From JAZNSB01 sp045590955 (lineage in GTDB: Bacteria > Pseudomonadota > Alphaproteobacteria > RF32 > CAG-239), in assembly GCA_045590955.1 (NCBI GenBank), contig JAZNSB010000027.1:1-41943 (forward strand): a DNA stretch of 41,943 bases, in the 5' to 3' direction. Position 1 is the first letter of the stretch, and each line of letters opens with the position of its first letter. The notes beneath the pieces are model-generated. The model was given only the letters and a program-made list of their open reading frames with translations. It made no database searches and was not told where the DNA came from. The translations under genes and the position numbers were made by a program. Positions 41,868-41,943 of the stretch are shown piece by piece.

Positions 41868-41897
41868 AAAATAATAGTTATGACGTTTACAAGTCAA
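41868..41897 (-). promoter_or_regulatory. Promoter of ackA
   Basis: Minus strand TTGACT, 18-base spacer, TATTTT, about 40 bases before the ATG. The last 45 bases of the window hold nothing else that I can name. Confidence 0.5.
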
Positions 41898-41943
41898 GAA
41901 CAAAATAACGGACATGTTACTTATTGGGTGCTTAAATTTTTGT

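Overview
The window is AT-rich (by eye about two thirds A+T) and comes from a Gram-negative, fermentative bacterium. It carries a signal-peptide porin, a TetR/adaptor/RND tripartite pump, lipoproteins, a DUF2066 gene directly upstream of an AI-2E permease, PPi-dependent phosphofructokinase, and Pta/AckA acetate formation. The best guess is a low-GC, probably gut-associated alphaproteobacterium. That placement is inference from gene content, not from a marker gene.

Layout. 1-3950 is an accessory patch. It holds two plus-strand genes (one unknown, one histidine phosphatase), dispersed repeats, and a minus-strand array of short single-pass membrane proteins, including a 45-residue one. The array is punctuated by three copies of a leader module whose terminator hairpins show compensatory base changes. 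3979-9954 is ordinary: a conserved unknown, an rfbA-rfbB-uup run, a phosphoesterase and a lipoprotein. 10086-12477 is a 2.3 kb insertion in the 3' end of tRNA-Pro(CGG), bounded by a 48 bp direct repeat; it carries one foreign-looking membrane protein and no integrase. 12616-14037 is a metal-resistance operon: CsoR-type operator, metallothionein-like protein, CsoR, CDF exporter. 14100-24400 mixes a GNAT enzyme, a porin, a pyruvyl-transferase-family protein with a broken paralog fragment downstream, a ParB-domain gene, an iminopeptidase, a nitroreductase, a transglutaminase-like protein and several unknowns.

24503-28209 is the most striking locus: a gene for a roughly 1,234-residue protein with a strong promoter and ribosome binding site, interrupted near its start by a (GA)22 dinucleotide tract. 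In this sequence the start codon is out of frame with the body of the gene; loss of one repeat unit (or gain of two) restores it. This is the expected architecture of a phase-variable ON/OFF gene.

28342-41829 is mostly core: HAD phosphatase, PPi-PFK, Na+/Ca2+ exchanger, small XRE regulator, RND efflux operon with a 24 bp AcrR-like operator, AI-2E permease with DUF2066 protein, and convergent pta and ackA. PPi-PFK with Pta/AckA fits an energy-saving glycolytic, acetate-producing metabolism.

Three genes (10515-12239, 16771-17628, 20778-21554) stand out by higher GC and the lack of a Shine-Dalgarno sequence, and are probably acquired. All names come from motif recognition by reading; no database search was possible.
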